In this document: positions 45,455 to 54,762 of the stretch, in pieces | How positions within the stretch are numbered: position 1 is the stretch's first letter | How the letters are laid out: every line of letters begins with the position of its first letter | Assembly (NCBI RefSeq): GCF_921294215.1 | Contig: NZ_CAKLDM010000002.1 | Coordinates: 806,001-870,000 of the forward strand | Direction: 5' to 3' | Length of the DNA: 64,000 nt | Source: Vibrio marisflavi CECT 7928 | GTDB taxonomy: Bacteria > Pseudomonadota > Gammaproteobacteria > Enterobacterales > Vibrionaceae | Made by a program: the position numbers and the translations under genes | Notes under the pieces: model-generated | The model's input: the letters and a program-made list of their open reading frames with translations, nothing else | Databases searched by the model: none | What the model was told of the DNA's origin: nothing

Positions 45455-45485
45455 GAAAGAGGCCGACGGGCCTCTTTCTTCCTTT
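45455..45485 (+). terminator. Terminator of the YdgA-type gene
   Basis: Stem AAAGAGGCC (45456-45464) with GGCCTCTTT (45469-45477), followed by CTTCCTTTTT. Confidence 0.85.
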
Positions 45486-45604
45486 TTATTGCTTATAAAA
45501 AATGGTATTAATCGTTTTATTGGATTTGTCTATGCATCGCATATGCTTTTGTGTAAGTGCAGAATTAGTGTGTAAGTTATGAGATTAGGAGTGGAAGAAA
45601 AGTC

Positions 45605-46699
45605 ATGAGTTCAACAAAAGAGATGGTATTCAACTTTAGCGCAGGACCAGCCAGCTTACCCAAAGAGGTAATGCTGCAAGCGCAAGCAGATTTGGTTGAC
45701 TGGAATGGCTTGGGGACATCGGTGATGGAGATCAGTCATCGAAGTAAAGAGTTTATACAAGTTGCCGAAGAAGCAGAGCAAGATTTGAGAGATCTGCTAG
45801 ATATCCCAGACAACTATAAAGTACTTTTTTGTCATGGCGGGGCGCGCGGACAATTTGCAGCTGTTCCAGCTAATTTGCTAGGTAGCGCTTCTAAAGCAAC
45901 GTATATTGATGCAGGCTACTGGGCGGAAAGCGCAGCAAAAGAAGCAGAGAAATATTGCCAACCACATATTTACAAAGCAAAACATGAGCAAGACGGCCAT
46001 TTGGCCGTGTTACCAGCTTCACAATGGGAAATTGACCCTGAATCTGCTTTCGTACATTTCTGCCCAAATGAAACCATTGATGGCATTGAGATCAACGATC
46101 TTCCAGAAACAGACAAACCTATTGTTGCTGATATGTCTTCAACAATTCTATCGCGTGAGATAGATGTTTCAAAATACGGTGTGATTTACGCCGGAGCACA
46201 AAAAAACATTGGCCCCGCGGGCATTTGTATTGTCATCGTTCGTGATGACTTACTCGATTTAGCACAAAATACCTTACCGAGCATTTTAAATTATAAAGAG
46301 CTGGCAGAAAAAGACTCCATGTACAACACTCCTCCAACATTTGCATGGTACTTGTCTGGGTGTGTATTTAAGTGGTTGAAACAACAAGGCGGTGTTCAGG
46401 CCATCGAGAAAGTAAACCGCGAGAAAGCAGCAATATTATATAGTTATATTGACGAATCAGACTTCTACAAAAACAGTGTCCACTCAAATAACCGTTCTAT
46501 CATGAACGTGCCTTTTACATTGGCGAAGCCAGAACTAGATGCAGAATTCTTAGAACTCGCTAAGGAGCAAGGTTTGGTTGCGCTTAAAGGGCATCGAGCA
46601 GTCGGTGGTATGAGAGCGTCAATTTATAACGCTATGCCAATCGAAGGAGTTCAAGCTTTGGTCAAATTCATGAGAGAGTTTGAAGCAAATAACGCCTAA
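45605..46699 (+). CDS. serC: Phosphoserine aminotransferase
   Basis: A 364-residue PLP enzyme converting 3-phosphohydroxypyruvate to phosphoserine (serine synthesis) and also acting in pyridoxal phosphate synthesis. The N-terminus [54 protein letters not shown] and the Schiff-base Lys200 in [11 protein letters not shown] are diagnostic. It is monocistronic, with its own promoter region. Confidence 0.96.
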   Translation: MSSTKEMVFNFSAGPASLPKEVMLQAQADLVDWNGLGTSVMEISHRSKEFIQVAEEAEQDLRDLLDIPDNYKVLFCHGGARGQFAAVPANLLGSASKATYIDAGYWAESAAKEAEKYCQPHIYKAKHEQDGHLAVLPASQWEIDPESAFVHFCPNETIDGIEINDLPETDKPIVADMSSTILSREIDVSKYGVIYAGAQKNIGPAGICIVIVRDDLLDLAQNTLPSILNYKELAEKDSMYNTPPTFAWYLSGCVFKWLKQQGGVQAIEKVNREKAAILYSYIDESDFYKNSVHSNNRSIMNVPFTLAKPELDAEFLELAKEQGLVALKGHRAVGGMRASIYNAMPIEGVQALVKFMREFEANNA

Positions 46700-46817
46700 T
46701 TTTTCTTCACAATAAGTCCTTTTAATAGTAGATTCCTGCAAATCTAGGTTTGTGGAGTCTACTTCCTGCCTATATTCTCAATTGTCTCATAGTGGATATA
46801 TATTTTTAAAACGACAG

Positions 46818-46863
46818 TTAAAACGTTTTAATAGATAAGTGGTTTTGCTTGTTAAAACGTTAA
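46818..46863 (+). promoter_or_regulatory. Two MalI-type operators upstream of PTS gene
   Basis: TTAAAACGTTTTAA (46818-46831) is a perfect 14-bp palindrome and matches the core of the MalI operator (TAAAACGTTTTA). A second, weaker copy, TTAAAACGTTAAAA (46852-46865), has its AACGTT centre 33-34 bases downstream, about three helical turns. They lie 60-110 bases before the permease start. Confidence 0.8.
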
Positions 46864-46924
46864 AACTGGCATGAACAATTTAAGCTTCGCGTCTCGTACA
46901 GCGTATCCTTTGGCCACAAGTTAG

Positions 46925-48478
46925 ATGATGTGGAATAAGAACATGCTCATATTAGAAAAGTTAAAATCTGGAGTATCAGGTTTGTCCTCTATAGGCCGCG
47001 CGTTAATGTTGCCTATATCATTGCTACCAGCTGCTGGTTTATTGCTAGCTTTTGGTGACAAGCTAGGTATTGATTTGATGACAAGAGCTGGTGGGGTTAT
47101 TTTCGATAACTTACCACTGCTATTTGCTATTGGCTCTGCAGTTGGTCTGGCTTCAGAGTCAGGTATTGCGGCTCTATCGGCGGCGGTGTCGGTGTTGATT
47201 ATCAATACCACTACAAGCTCTGTATTAGGGATTACTCCAGAGATGGCAATGCAAGGAGGCAAGTATGCAATGGTACTTGGCATACCGACCTTGCAAATGG
47301 GTGTATTCGGAGGGCTTATTTCAGGGGTACTTGCCGCCACCTGCTATAACAAGTTCCATAGGATACAACTCCCCGAGTTTTTAGGGTTCTTCTCGGGGAA
47401 AAGGTTCGTTGCTATTGCCACAGCGTTCCTCTCTTTCTTACTAGGATTGGTTCTGCCGCATATATGGGGTTATGTCCAAGGTGGGATTGATAGCCTATCT
47501 GGTGTTGTTAATGGACAGAACCAAGCGCTTTCAACTTTTGTATTTGGCCTTGTAGAGCGTGCACTTATTCCTCTTGGTTTACACCATGTATGGTATCCAT
47601 CGTTCTGGTATTCGTTTGGTGAGTATATTACTCCGACTGGACAAGTCGTTCACGGAGACCAAACCATATGGTTCAAGATGCTAGCGGATGGAGTGAAGTC
47701 GTTCAGTTCACCAACTTACCAAAATGCAGGCAAGTTCATGCAAGGTGAATATCCATTGATGCTGTTTGCTTTCCCTGCTGCGTGTTTAGCGATGTACCAT
47801 GAAGCCAATACAAATGCGAAGAAAATAGCCGCTGGTATTCTATTCTCAGCAGCACTTACATGTTTCTTAACGGGTATCACTGAGCCTGTGGAGTTCGCGT
47901 TTATTTTCGTATCTCCTCTACTGTATGTGTTTAATGCAGTAATGGCTGGCGTTTCCTACATGAGCATGTATTTGCTCGGTGCTCATATCGCGAAGTCTTT
48001 TTCTGCTGGACTTATCGATTATATTTCCTTTGGAATATTGCCTTCATTCAATGGCTTCCAAACGCACTATTTGGCAGCGGTTATCGTTGGTGTACCGATG
48101 GCGATTCTATACTACACAGTGTTCCGCTTTGTAATTAGAAAGTTCGATGTGAAAACACCAGGAAGAACAGAAACAGCTTCAACGTCTGCTGATGTCAGCA
48201 ATGAAGAGCTGGCGGATATCATCATGGCTGCGGTAGGTGGTAAATCCAACATCGCGACCAACGGCGCTTGTATCACACGTCTTCGACTACAAGTTCATGA
48301 TATGGAGTTGGTTGATAAGGAAGCGTTGGCAGCAGTAGATTCTAAAGGCGTCGTTTACGTTGGTAAGACGGGTATCCAGGTAATCTTTGGTGCCAGAGCG
48401 CAATTTATTTCAAATGAGATAGACGATAGAGGTGATTCTACTCAGTCTGCGAATTTAAAGGTTCAACCTTCAAGTTAA
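46925..48478 (+). CDS. malX: PTS IICB permease, glucose/maltose type
   Basis: A 517-residue PTS enzyme: membrane IIC domain (residues 10-415; GRALMLPISLLPAAGLLLAFG, PLLFAIGSAVGLASESG, ITEPVEFAFIFVSPLLY) followed by a IIB domain (residues 430-510) with the phospho-Cys in NGACITRLRLQV. There is no IIA domain, so EIIA-Glc (Crr) from elsewhere is needed. Start options are the ATGs at 46925, 46928 and 46943, none with a strong ribosome site. With MalI-type operators in front and a MalI-type repressor behind, MalX-like is the best name; substrate (maltose, glucose or another hexose) is not proven. Confidence 0.8.
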   Translation: MMWNKNMLILEKLKSGVSGLSSIGRALMLPISLLPAAGLLLAFGDKLGIDLMTRAGGVIFDNLPLLFAIGSAVGLASESGIAALSAAVSVLIINTTTSSVLGITPEMAMQGGKYAMVLGIPTLQMGVFGGLISGVLAATCYNKFHRIQLPEFLGFFSGKRFVAIATAFLSFLLGLVLPHIWGYVQGGIDSLSGVVNGQNQALSTFVFGLVERALIPLGLHHVWYPSFWYSFGEYITPTGQVVHGDQTIWFKMLADGVKSFSSPTYQNAGKFMQGEYPLMLFAFPAACLAMYHEANTNAKKIAAGILFSAALTCFLTGITEPVEFAFIFVSPLLYVFNAVMAGVSYMSMYLLGAHIAKSFSAGLIDYISFGILPSFNGFQTHYLAAVIVGVPMAILYYTVFRFVIRKFDVKTPGRTETASTSADVSNEELADIIMAAVGGKSNIATNGACITRLRLQVHDMELVDKEALAAVDSKGVVYVGKTGIQVIFGARAQFISNEIDDRGDSTQSANLKVQPSS

Positions 48479-49512
48479 TCTTTCTTTGAATTCAGGGCCA
48501 TCTTGCCTTTTGGATTCGCCTTACTAAGTTTAGGCTGCATCAACAGTGTAAAGGGTTCGTGACTTGCACTGTTGATTTTTTCGATTAGATAGTTGGCGGC
48601 CAAAGTACCCATTTCCTTTGCATCAACGTTCACGGTTGAAATTGGCACATCGCTTTTTTCAAAACAGTTGAAGCCAACCACACTGATTTGCTTTTCAATA
48701 TACTGTTCATTACCCACCTGCCTTCCAGTTGTATAAGCGCCGTAAATCGCACTCAAAGTTGTAGAAGCGTTGTCGCAAATAAGTGCTGTAAGCTGAGGAT
48801 AGGCAGATAAAAGCTCTTGTACTTGTCGAGATATTGAATCAGTAGAACCAGGCATTATCCAGTCAGGCTTTAAGCTAAGGCCATGCTTTTTCAAAGTGGA
48901 GCCCAAGCCTGAGATTCGTTCTGCTCTTGATTTAGAGCCGGGCGTCCCACCTAAATAAGCCATAGATTTATGGCCTTGTTTGACTAGGTATTCAGCCGCT
49001 ATCTTTGCACCATAGCGGTTGTCAGGAAATACACTGTCTATATTCGACTCTATGGAATGAGAGGACACATACACAGCAGGTATTTCTGTTTGGACCAACA
49101 AACGCTCATGAGAGTGTGAAGAGTGGTCATTTGAACATACCACGATGCCGCCTACACCTTGTCTAGACATAGCTCGAATACGCTCTTTGAAATCTTGAAG
49201 CCTTGATCCACATTCGGCTAAGTAAATCATGCACCCATGGTTTTCTATTTCATTGATAACCCCAGATATAATCTGGGAGTAATATGAGTCACTAATATCG
49301 TTGACGATAAGCCCAACTACATCATTTGATTTCGAGCGTAAATTGGCCGCCGATCGATTGCGAATGTAGCCAAGCTCTTTGATTGATTGGTTAACTTTTT
49401 CAGTCGTTTTTGCTGATATTTTTCCGTTATCGCTAAGCACCATTGATACGGTGGTTATCGACACATTGGCATGCCGCGCAACTTCTTTGATAGTGACTTT
49501 ATTACTTTTCAT
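48475..49512 (-). CDS. malI: LacI-family repressor, MalI-like
   Basis: A 345-residue LacI-type repressor: helix-turn-helix VTIKEVARHANVSITTVSMVLSDNGKIS, hinge YIRNRSAANLRSKSNDVVGLIV, and a periplasmic-binding-protein-like effector domain (VYVSSHSIESNIDSVFPDNRYGAKIAAEYLV, AERISGLGSTLKKHGL). It overlaps the permease gene tail to tail by 4 bases, unlike E. coli, where malI and malX are divergent. The palindromic operators upstream of the permease are the natural target. The frame extends to 49533 (TTG), but ATG 49512 begins the DNA-binding domain cleanly. Confidence 0.8.
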   Translation of the reverse strand: MKSNKVTIKEVARHANVSITTVSMVLSDNGKISAKTTEKVNQSIKELGYIRNRSAANLRSKSNDVVGLIVNDISDSYYSQIISGVINEIENHGCMIYLAECGSRLQDFKERIRAMSRQGVGGIVVCSNDHSSHSHERLLVQTEIPAVYVSSHSIESNIDSVFPDNRYGAKIAAEYLVKQGHKSMAYLGGTPGSKSRAERISGLGSTLKKHGLSLKPDWIMPGSTDSISRQVQELLSAYPQLTALICDNASTTLSAIYGAYTTGRQVGNEQYIEKQISVVGFNCFEKSDVPISTVNVDAKEMGTLAANYLIEKINSASHEPFTLLMQPKLSKANPKGKMALNSKKD

Positions 49513-49840
49513 CTTGCATGCTTGTATGGTCAAAAAGAAAGCGATAGTACAGCAAAGTTTACCTCAGGATAAGAGCTGTTAACGCTATGTTTGTTGGGAC
49601 TAATATATACTGACTGAATTGGTTGCGCGATTCATTTACACCTGTTTGAAAAACTGTTTTTAGTATATATGTTTAAAATGTTTCAGTTTTTAGAGTATTG
49701 AAAACTTGTTTACGCTTTGAGTTATATTGGAGAGGCTACTTTATAGGAGGCAAAACCCGCCGCTACGAAACGCGATTTTCATTTGCGATAGCGACGAAGT
49801 TTTGACTATGTTGAATCAACGACAGTGTTTTGCTGGAAAC
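49513..49840. other. Intergenic region between ygiQ end and malI start
   Basis: About 330 bases without a gene (both neighbours read leftwards). It contains the ygiQ hairpin and the malI promoter region, AT-rich at 49600-49720. No second AACGTT operator is seen, so repressor autoregulation is not evident. Confidence 0.45.
49751..49796 (-). terminator. Probable ygiQ terminator
   Basis: CGCCGCTA (49758-49765) pairs with TAGCGACG (49789-49796) with one G-T pair; on the minus strand the stem is followed by GGGTTTTG. It lies about 45 bases after the ygiQ stop. Confidence 0.55.
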
Positions 49841-52012
49841 TTAGCGTCGTTTAGATGGCTTGCTTGCGCCAGACTTTCCCTTTGGTTTACTGCGCAAAGC
49901 ATCAAAGCCAGGTTGGCTTTTAGTGTGTTTGGTTGCGAATCTATTCGAACCATGTCGGCCAGATTTTCTTCTCTGAGCAGGTGTCTTTTTGTCGTTGTCC
50001 TCTGCAGGAACAAGGCAGTTAGACTTGTCACCAATAAGGTGCTGTTTACCCATCTCAGTCAGAGCTTTGCGAATAATGGTCCAGTTATCAGGATCATGAT
50101 ATCTGAGCAGCGCTTTATGTAATCGACGTTGCTTCTCACCTTTAGCTACAGGCACTTCTTCACGCTTTTTGTACTTGACGCGTTTCAGGGGGTTGGTTTC
50201 TGAATAGTACATTGATGTAGCGTTACACATCGGTGATGGATAGAAGTTCTGTACTTGGTCACACTCGAAATTGTTACGCTTGAGCCATAGCGCTAGGTTA
50301 AGCATATCTTCATCTTCAGTTCCCGGGTGAGCTGAGATGAAATAGGGAATTAAATACTGTTTCTTACCAGCTTCTTGGCTATATTTTTCGAACATCTCTT
50401 TGAAGCGATCATACGTGCCCATACCCGGCTTCATCATTAAGTTTAGTGGGCCTTTTTCAGTATGTTCTGGTGCAATTTTTAAGTATCCGCCAACGTGATG
50501 AGTTACTAGTTCTTTCACATACTCTGGTGACTCAATCGCTAAGTCGTAACGGACACCAGAAGCGATCATAATTTTCTTAATTCCGTCCACTTTTCTTGCA
50601 GAGCGGTACAAATCAATCGTGTGTTTATGGTCGGTATTAAGCTTGTTACAAATGCCGGGAAATACACAAGATGGGCGACGGCAGTTGGCTTCTGCTTTAG
50701 GGTCACTGCAACCGAGGCGGTACATGTTGGCAGTTGGACCACCAAGATCAGATATTGTGCCCGTAAAGCCGGGAACTTTGTCACGAATTTCTTCCAACTC
50801 GTCCAAAATGGATTCTTTCGAGCGGTTTTGGATAATACGGCCTTCGTGCTCTGTGATTGAGCAGAATGAACATCCGCCAAAGCATCCACGCATGATATTT
50901 ACAGATGTTTTTATCATATCGTAAGCAGGGATTTTTGCTTTGCCATATTTAGGGTGTGGAACTCGCGCGTAAGGTAGGCCAAACACGTAATCCATTTCTT
51001 CAGTGGTAAGCGGGATTGGCGCTTGGTTAACCCAAAGCTCTCTGTCACCATGTTTTTGTATCAGAGCACGTCCAGAATAAGGGTTTGTTTCTAGGTGCAT
51101 GATACGGCTAGCATGAGCATACAAAATTCGGTCATTGTTCAGCTTGTCGAAGTGAGGCAGTCTAACAGCTGTGGTTTTTGCATCATGTCTTGAAGGTTGA
51201 ACCGAAACCGGTTTTGCTTCTGGCTGAGTTGGCTTTACGTCGCACTTTTCTTCGACCTGATATGGGTTTTGAGCGATAAATGAAGCTTTACTCGGTTTTT
51301 CAATTCGGGAAGAGTCTACGATTTTGTATTCTTCGGGTTCAGCCTGCAAAATGACTGCCGTACCACGAATTCGATTGAGCTTCTCAATTGGTTCGCCATC
51401 AGCAATGCGATGAGCAACTTCTACGAGTGCTCGCTCTGCATTGCCAAATAGCAATAAGTCTGCTTTAGCATCAAATAAGATAGAGCGCCTTACTTTGTCA
51501 GACCAATAGTCATAATGAGAGATACGTCTTAGGCTTGCTTCGATACCGCCTAGAATGATCGGAGTATCTTTATAGGCTTCACGGCATCGCTGCGAATAGA
51601 CTAATGTTGCTCTATCTGGTCGTTTCCCCCCTTCATTGTTAGGAGAATACGCGTCGTCGTGGCGCAGTTTCTTATCAGCCGTATAGCGGTTAATCATTGA
51701 GTCCATGTTGCCAGCGGTAATGCCAAAAAACAGGTTGGGCTTACCTAAAGACATAAAGGCAGATTTGTCTTTCCATTCAGGCTGAGAAATGATTCCAACC
51801 CGAAACCCTTGAGCTTCTAATAAGCGGCCAATTATCGCCATTCCAAAACTAGGGTGATCTACATATGCGTCGCCTGTGACGATTATTATGTCGCAGCTAT
51901 CCCAGCCTAAGTCATCCATTTCTTTACGACTGGTTGGCAAGAATGGAGCTGAGCCAAAACACTCTGCCCAGTACTTTTTGTGCTGGTGGATAGGGGTTAC
52001 ATCGCTGTACAT
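49841..52012 (-). CDS. ygiQ: YgiQ-family radical SAM protein
   Basis: A 723-residue radical-SAM protein. The N-terminal domain ([33 protein letters not shown]) and the cluster motif [18 protein letters not shown] (CxxxCxxC) fit UPF0313/YgiQ. A basic Lys/Arg/Ser-rich C-terminal tail (residues 680-723) may bind RNA. The biochemical role is unproven. It is monocistronic. Confidence 0.9.
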   Translation of the reverse strand: MYSDVTPIHQHKKYWAECFGSAPFLPTSRKEMDDLGWDSCDIIIVTGDAYVDHPSFGMAIIGRLLEAQGFRVGIISQPEWKDKSAFMSLGKPNLFFGITAGNMDSMINRYTADKKLRHDDAYSPNNEGGKRPDRATLVYSQRCREAYKDTPIILGGIEASLRRISHYDYWSDKVRRSILFDAKADLLLFGNAERALVEVAHRIADGEPIEKLNRIRGTAVILQAEPEEYKIVDSSRIEKPSKASFIAQNPYQVEEKCDVKPTQPEAKPVSVQPSRHDAKTTAVRLPHFDKLNNDRILYAHASRIMHLETNPYSGRALIQKHGDRELWVNQAPIPLTTEEMDYVFGLPYARVPHPKYGKAKIPAYDMIKTSVNIMRGCFGGCSFCSITEHEGRIIQNRSKESILDELEEIRDKVPGFTGTISDLGGPTANMYRLGCSDPKAEANCRRPSCVFPGICNKLNTDHKHTIDLYRSARKVDGIKKIMIASGVRYDLAIESPEYVKELVTHHVGGYLKIAPEHTEKGPLNLMMKPGMGTYDRFKEMFEKYSQEAGKKQYLIPYFISAHPGTEDEDMLNLALWLKRNNFECDQVQNFYPSPMCNATSMYYSETNPLKRVKYKKREEVPVAKGEKQRRLHKALLRYHDPDNWTIIRKALTEMGKQHLIGDKSNCLVPAEDNDKKTPAQRRKSGRHGSNRFATKHTKSQPGFDALRSKPKGKSGASKPSKRR

Positions 52013-52170
52013 AATTTAACCTTGAAGCTTGGGAGGCCGAATTATAGCGGCTTGTCTTGGGTTGATCTACAGTTACATTTCATTTCACAAACTCTGTTAC
52101 CCAAGCTGCATAAGATAAATTAATGGATTAAACTCTATATGAAAGTAAGCGAAGATAGACTGACAATGGA

Positions 52171-54663
52171 ATGAATTTGATGGAAGTGCATGTGAAGGAT
52201 TTAATATTGGGTGCACAAAATTCAACAGGTGAGAAGTTGGATCTTGTTGGTTATCCAGAGGTGAGTTGGACTCTCCACCTTAAAAGTGGTGAGTTTATTT
52301 TCGATCAAGATGATATATACGTCTTGCTAGGAATCGATCGTACAATAAAGAATGTCAACCTGCTGTCATTTATGTCTAGTGCGCAAGGACGAATGGTTCG
52401 CGACGTAATTAAAAACGTGTTGTCATCTGGTGAAACTGAAAGGTTGGGTGTCACGATAGCATCTAAGCTTCATTTAGTTTTTCAAGCTCAGCTAACCATA
52501 TTTAGGAAGGAGACTAATGTGATTAGCGGCACTATCAAACCGTTACTTGTTGTTTCTACGCGCAAAGATTTTTCTGATATTTTCCAATCCCTATTTAATA
52601 ACTTCCATCATGGTATCTTAGTTACCGACCATCAAACTCGCATACTCTCTTGCAACCCATATTTTGAAACTCAATCTGGGTATAAAGTAGAAGAGCTGAT
52701 TGGAGAAAAAGCGAGTATCTTCGAAGCAGATAAGATGTCTCCAGAATTTTATAAAAAAATGTGGAGAACGGTGGGTATGGAAGGGTGTTGGTCTGGAACT
52801 GTTCTAACAAAGCGCAAAGATGGCACCGTTTTCCCGCAAGAATTAACCTTGCAAAGCATTTCTACGGAAAGTGGTGAACAGTATTTCTTTGGTTTAACAC
52901 TAGATGTATCCAACGAATTATACCGAGTAGCAGGCAAATCAGACGGTGGTGTTGAGTTATTGACCCAGCTACCAACACGCGACAAGTTTGAATCAAGTCT
53001 AGAAGAAAAGTGTGAGTCGTCTGCTCATGACGTCCGACGCGTTGTTATTGCAATGCAGCCTCAGTTTGAAGAAAGCAAGCTAATTGAACAAAAGGTCAGC
53101 TTTTCGGATATGCTATCCAATAGTAAATCAACGGTCCTAAATGGATATTTGAAAGAGGGGATCTTTGTTACTTGTGTCGAGTACTGTGAAGAAGAGGGTG
53201 TTAACCCAATTCAATCAATGCAGCGCGCGATGAAAGCGTTTTTCAGAGAAGTAAAAGCAGAATTGGGCGGGGACGCACAAGGTAATGTTGTGCGAGGAAA
53301 AATTGGTGTGTCTGTACTTGGCTTAGATACACAGATTCCTAAACGGTCTATTGTACATGCTACACAAGCAATGATGGGTAATCAGACTGGCAAAACCAAT
53401 GTAAGTTTTTATCACAGTAAGATCCATGAAGAGTTAGAACGAAGGAAACGATTAGAAGAGATTCTTATACGCTCGATTGAACAAAAAAAATTAGAAGTTC
53501 ATTACCAACCTATTATCGATGTGACAAACTGGAAAATCACCAAATTTGAAGCACTCTGTCGATTTGCTCCTGATGAAAAAGAGTCTTTCACTACTCAAGA
53601 AATGATTAACTTAGCAGAAGACTTGGATCTGGTTTATGGACTCGATGATGCAGTCAGTATGCTTTCGCTACAAGGTCTAGCAGATATCCAAAAGATATAT
53701 GGCAAGGATACTGGCTTGACTATCAACCGTTCCTTTAATACTGATGTCGGTGCTGTTGAAGTATTGCGTAGTACGTACAACTTAATTGAGAAATATGCCC
53801 AGAAACCAAATCTAGTCACGGTTGAACTAACCGAAAGTGCTTACTTTGATGGTGATGTTAAACAATCGAAACTGCTATCTAGAATGAGGAAAAAAGGTGT
53901 AAAAATCGCCATTGATGATTTTGGTACTGGTTACGCTTCAATGAGCTATTTGACTAGTTGCCAATTTGATCTCCTGAAAATCGACCGTGGACTGATTACT
54001 GATATTAGAAAAGGGACCAATCAATATACTATCGTCAAGACGCTTATTGAACTGTCCCATAAGCTGGGAATAAAAGTTGTAGCTGAGGGCATTGAAACGG
54101 CTGATGAGGTTTTGGCATTGAAGTCACTAGGCGTTGACTACATGCAAGGGTATTTTTTCTCTAAACCTGTTCCATTGACTCAAATACTGGTAGCAGGCAG
54201 CTACCAAGACAAGCTATTCGATATGCTAGAAGAACACGGTCAATTGTCTTGCACATCGATGACTATGTCTTCAATTAAATCTGAACGCGTGTACAAGTTG
54301 GACCCTGGCGAGCCACTGTCTATGGCTTATCGATATTTGCAATCTTTCCCTGGGACTCCAGTCATGGTTGTAGACAATAAAAAATGCGTTGGGTATGTAA
54401 CTGAAGTTGAGTTGAATTTTCACCTGACACCAACAATGGGGACGGATTTAGAATCCTCAAAAGAAGCTGCAATATGGCAGAGGCCAATCAATCAGATGAT
54501 GAAAACTCAATTTACTTCTTTGCCTTGTACTGACAACGTCGTGCATATTGTCAACCTTGTGAAAGAAGATCGACCTTTCCCTTGGGTGTTGGTGGATGAG
54601 TTTGGTAAATATCAAGGAGTTATAACGCAACAAGATGCTTTGAGGTGGATGTCAGAGAACTAG
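52171..54663 (+). CDS. PAS - degenerate GGDEF - EAL - CBS protein, copy 1
   Basis: An 830-residue cytoplasmic signalling protein. An N-terminal region (1-130) precedes a PAS domain (about 143-250: FHHGILVTDHQTRILSCNPYFETQSGY), a divergent GGDEF-like region (about 262-405) with no GGDEF motif, an EAL domain (about 430-680) and a pair of CBS motifs (about 710-830). EAL residues are intact: EAL460-462, NRSF, ELTES, DD582-583 in IDDFGTGY, LKID and AEGIE (E639). It should hydrolyse cyclic-di-GMP. A close paralogue follows after 99 bases. Start ATG 52171 or 52180. Confidence 0.85.
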   Translation: MNLMEVHVKDLILGAQNSTGEKLDLVGYPEVSWTLHLKSGEFIFDQDDIYVLLGIDRTIKNVNLLSFMSSAQGRMVRDVIKNVLSSGETERLGVTIASKLHLVFQAQLTIFRKETNVISGTIKPLLVVSTRKDFSDIFQSLFNNFHHGILVTDHQTRILSCNPYFETQSGYKVEELIGEKASIFEADKMSPEFYKKMWRTVGMEGCWSGTVLTKRKDGTVFPQELTLQSISTESGEQYFFGLTLDVSNELYRVAGKSDGGVELLTQLPTRDKFESSLEEKCESSAHDVRRVVIAMQPQFEESKLIEQKVSFSDMLSNSKSTVLNGYLKEGIFVTCVEYCEEEGVNPIQSMQRAMKAFFREVKAELGGDAQGNVVRGKIGVSVLGLDTQIPKRSIVHATQAMMGNQTGKTNVSFYHSKIHEELERRKRLEEILIRSIEQKKLEVHYQPIIDVTNWKITKFEALCRFAPDEKESFTTQEMINLAEDLDLVYGLDDAVSMLSLQGLADIQKIYGKDTGLTINRSFNTDVGAVEVLRSTYNLIEKYAQKPNLVTVELTESAYFDGDVKQSKLLSRMRKKGVKIAIDDFGTGYASMSYLTSCQFDLLKIDRGLITDIRKGTNQYTIVKTLIELSHKLGIKVVAEGIETADEVLALKSLGVDYMQGYFFSKPVPLTQILVAGSYQDKLFDMLEEHGQLSCTSMTMSSIKSERVYKLDPGEPLSMAYRYLQSFPGTPVMVVDNKKCVGYVTEVELNFHLTPTMGTDLESSKEAAIWQRPINQMMKTQFTSLPCTDNVVHIVNLVKEDRPFPWVLVDEFGKYQGVITQQDALRWMSEN

Positions 54664-54762
54664 TTACTATGTAATTTTTTCGAATTTATCCTAATGTTAT
54701 TAGTATCAGAATAAATTTAAAAGTGATGGCAAGGAATGCCATGATCGTTTAAAGGCACGAGA

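Noticed and set aside
46729..46761. Imperfect hairpin after serC as terminator
   Set aside because: Several mismatches and no T tract follow.
49727..50122. A 131-codon plus-strand reading frame
   Set aside because: It lies mostly opposite the end of ygiQ, is rich in Cys/Arg/Ser, has no ribosome site and no family signature.
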